The notes under the pieces: generated by a model
Told to the model about the DNA's origin: nothing
Database searches by the model: none
What the model saw: only the letters and a program-made list of their open reading frames with translations
From: Pseudomonadota bacterium
GTDB taxonomy: Bacteria > Pseudomonadota > Gammaproteobacteria > Steroidobacterales > SZUA-146
Length of the DNA: 64,000 nt
NCBI GenBank assembly: GCA_039028935.1
Contig: JBCCHD010000013.1
Coordinates: 39,904-103,903, forward strand
Direction: 5' to 3'
Part shown: positions 63,872 to 64,000 of the stretch, in pieces
Layout of the letters: the number at the start of each line of letters is the position of its first letter
Numbering within the stretch: position 1 is the stretch's first letter
Translations under genes and position numbers: made by a program

Positions 63872-64000
63872 TCATTTGTCGGATTTGAGTACCGCGAGAA
63901 ACGCCTCTTGAGGAATCTCAACGGAGCCCACCTGCTTCATGCGCTTCTTGCCGGCCTTTTGCTTTTCAAGCAACTTGCGTTTGCGAGTGATATCGCCGCC
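63872..64000 (-). CDS. lepA: elongation factor 4 (partial, C-terminal 42 residues)
   Basis: Only the end is in the window: [20 protein letters not shown], then [18 protein letters not shown] and the stop at 63872-63874. This is the highly conserved LepA C-terminal domain. The gene continues beyond base 64000. Confidence 0.95.
   Translation of the reverse strand, partial: GGDITRKRKLLEKQKAGKKRMKQVGSVEIPQEAFLAVLKSDK

Overview
The window is a gammaproteobacterial chromosome segment, probably from a free-living marine or environmental species. Evidence for this is the gene order. rne-rluC-maf-yceD-rpmF-plsX-fabH, msbA-lpxK-ycaR-kdsB, lolC/E-lolD, mfd-csiV, barA next to rlmD, and lepA-lepB-rnc-era-recO-acpS are all arrangements known from Gammaproteobacteria. 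By eye the base composition is moderately GC-rich and even (not computed). I see no rRNA, tRNA, insertion sequence, prophage or CRISPR array. The genus cannot be named from the sequence alone.

Layout. Positions 1-14000 are accessory and regulatory. They hold a truncated DPP-IV-like peptidase, a B3-type metallo-beta-lactamase fused to an alpha/beta-hydrolase domain, an HExxH-TPR protein, a stand-alone LacI-type DNA-binding domain, a LysR regulator with a candidate autoregulatory site, a BlaI repressor with an M56-TonB sensor, and two c-di-GMP enzymes. Positions 14274-17414 encode a very large secreted beta-propeller/diheme/calcium-repeat protein. Positions 17801-23097 form a four-gene polyamine operon (arginine to agmatine to putrescine, then the carboxyspermidine route). 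Positions 23159-29528 hold poorly known envelope genes: a PEP-CTERM-like SGNH esterase, two unknown exported or membrane proteins, and a coiled-coil/helix-hairpin-helix protein paired with a BON-OmpA protein.

From 29616 to the end the content is mostly housekeeping. It covers fatty acid and phospholipid initiation (fabH, plsX), ribosome and RNA processing (rpmF, rluC, rne, rnc, era, rlmD), lipid A export and Kdo supply (msbA, lpxK, kdsB), lipoprotein sorting (LolCDE), DNA uptake and repair (comEC, mfd, recO), peptidoglycan recycling (nagZ beside a leaderless YkuD protein), signal peptidase and acpS. A BarA/GacS-type hybrid kinase sits divergent from rlmD.

The most interesting items are the MBL-hydrolase fusion, the diheme propeller protein, the OmpA-BON/coiled-coil pair, the leaderless YkuD protein in a recycling operon, a near-consensus promoter that would give yceD an almost leaderless mRNA, a long rne leader with a strong stem-loop, and a 13-bp minisatellite between comEC and lolD. 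I did not find a single large, clearly new multi-gene system. The best candidates are small modules listed in the findings.
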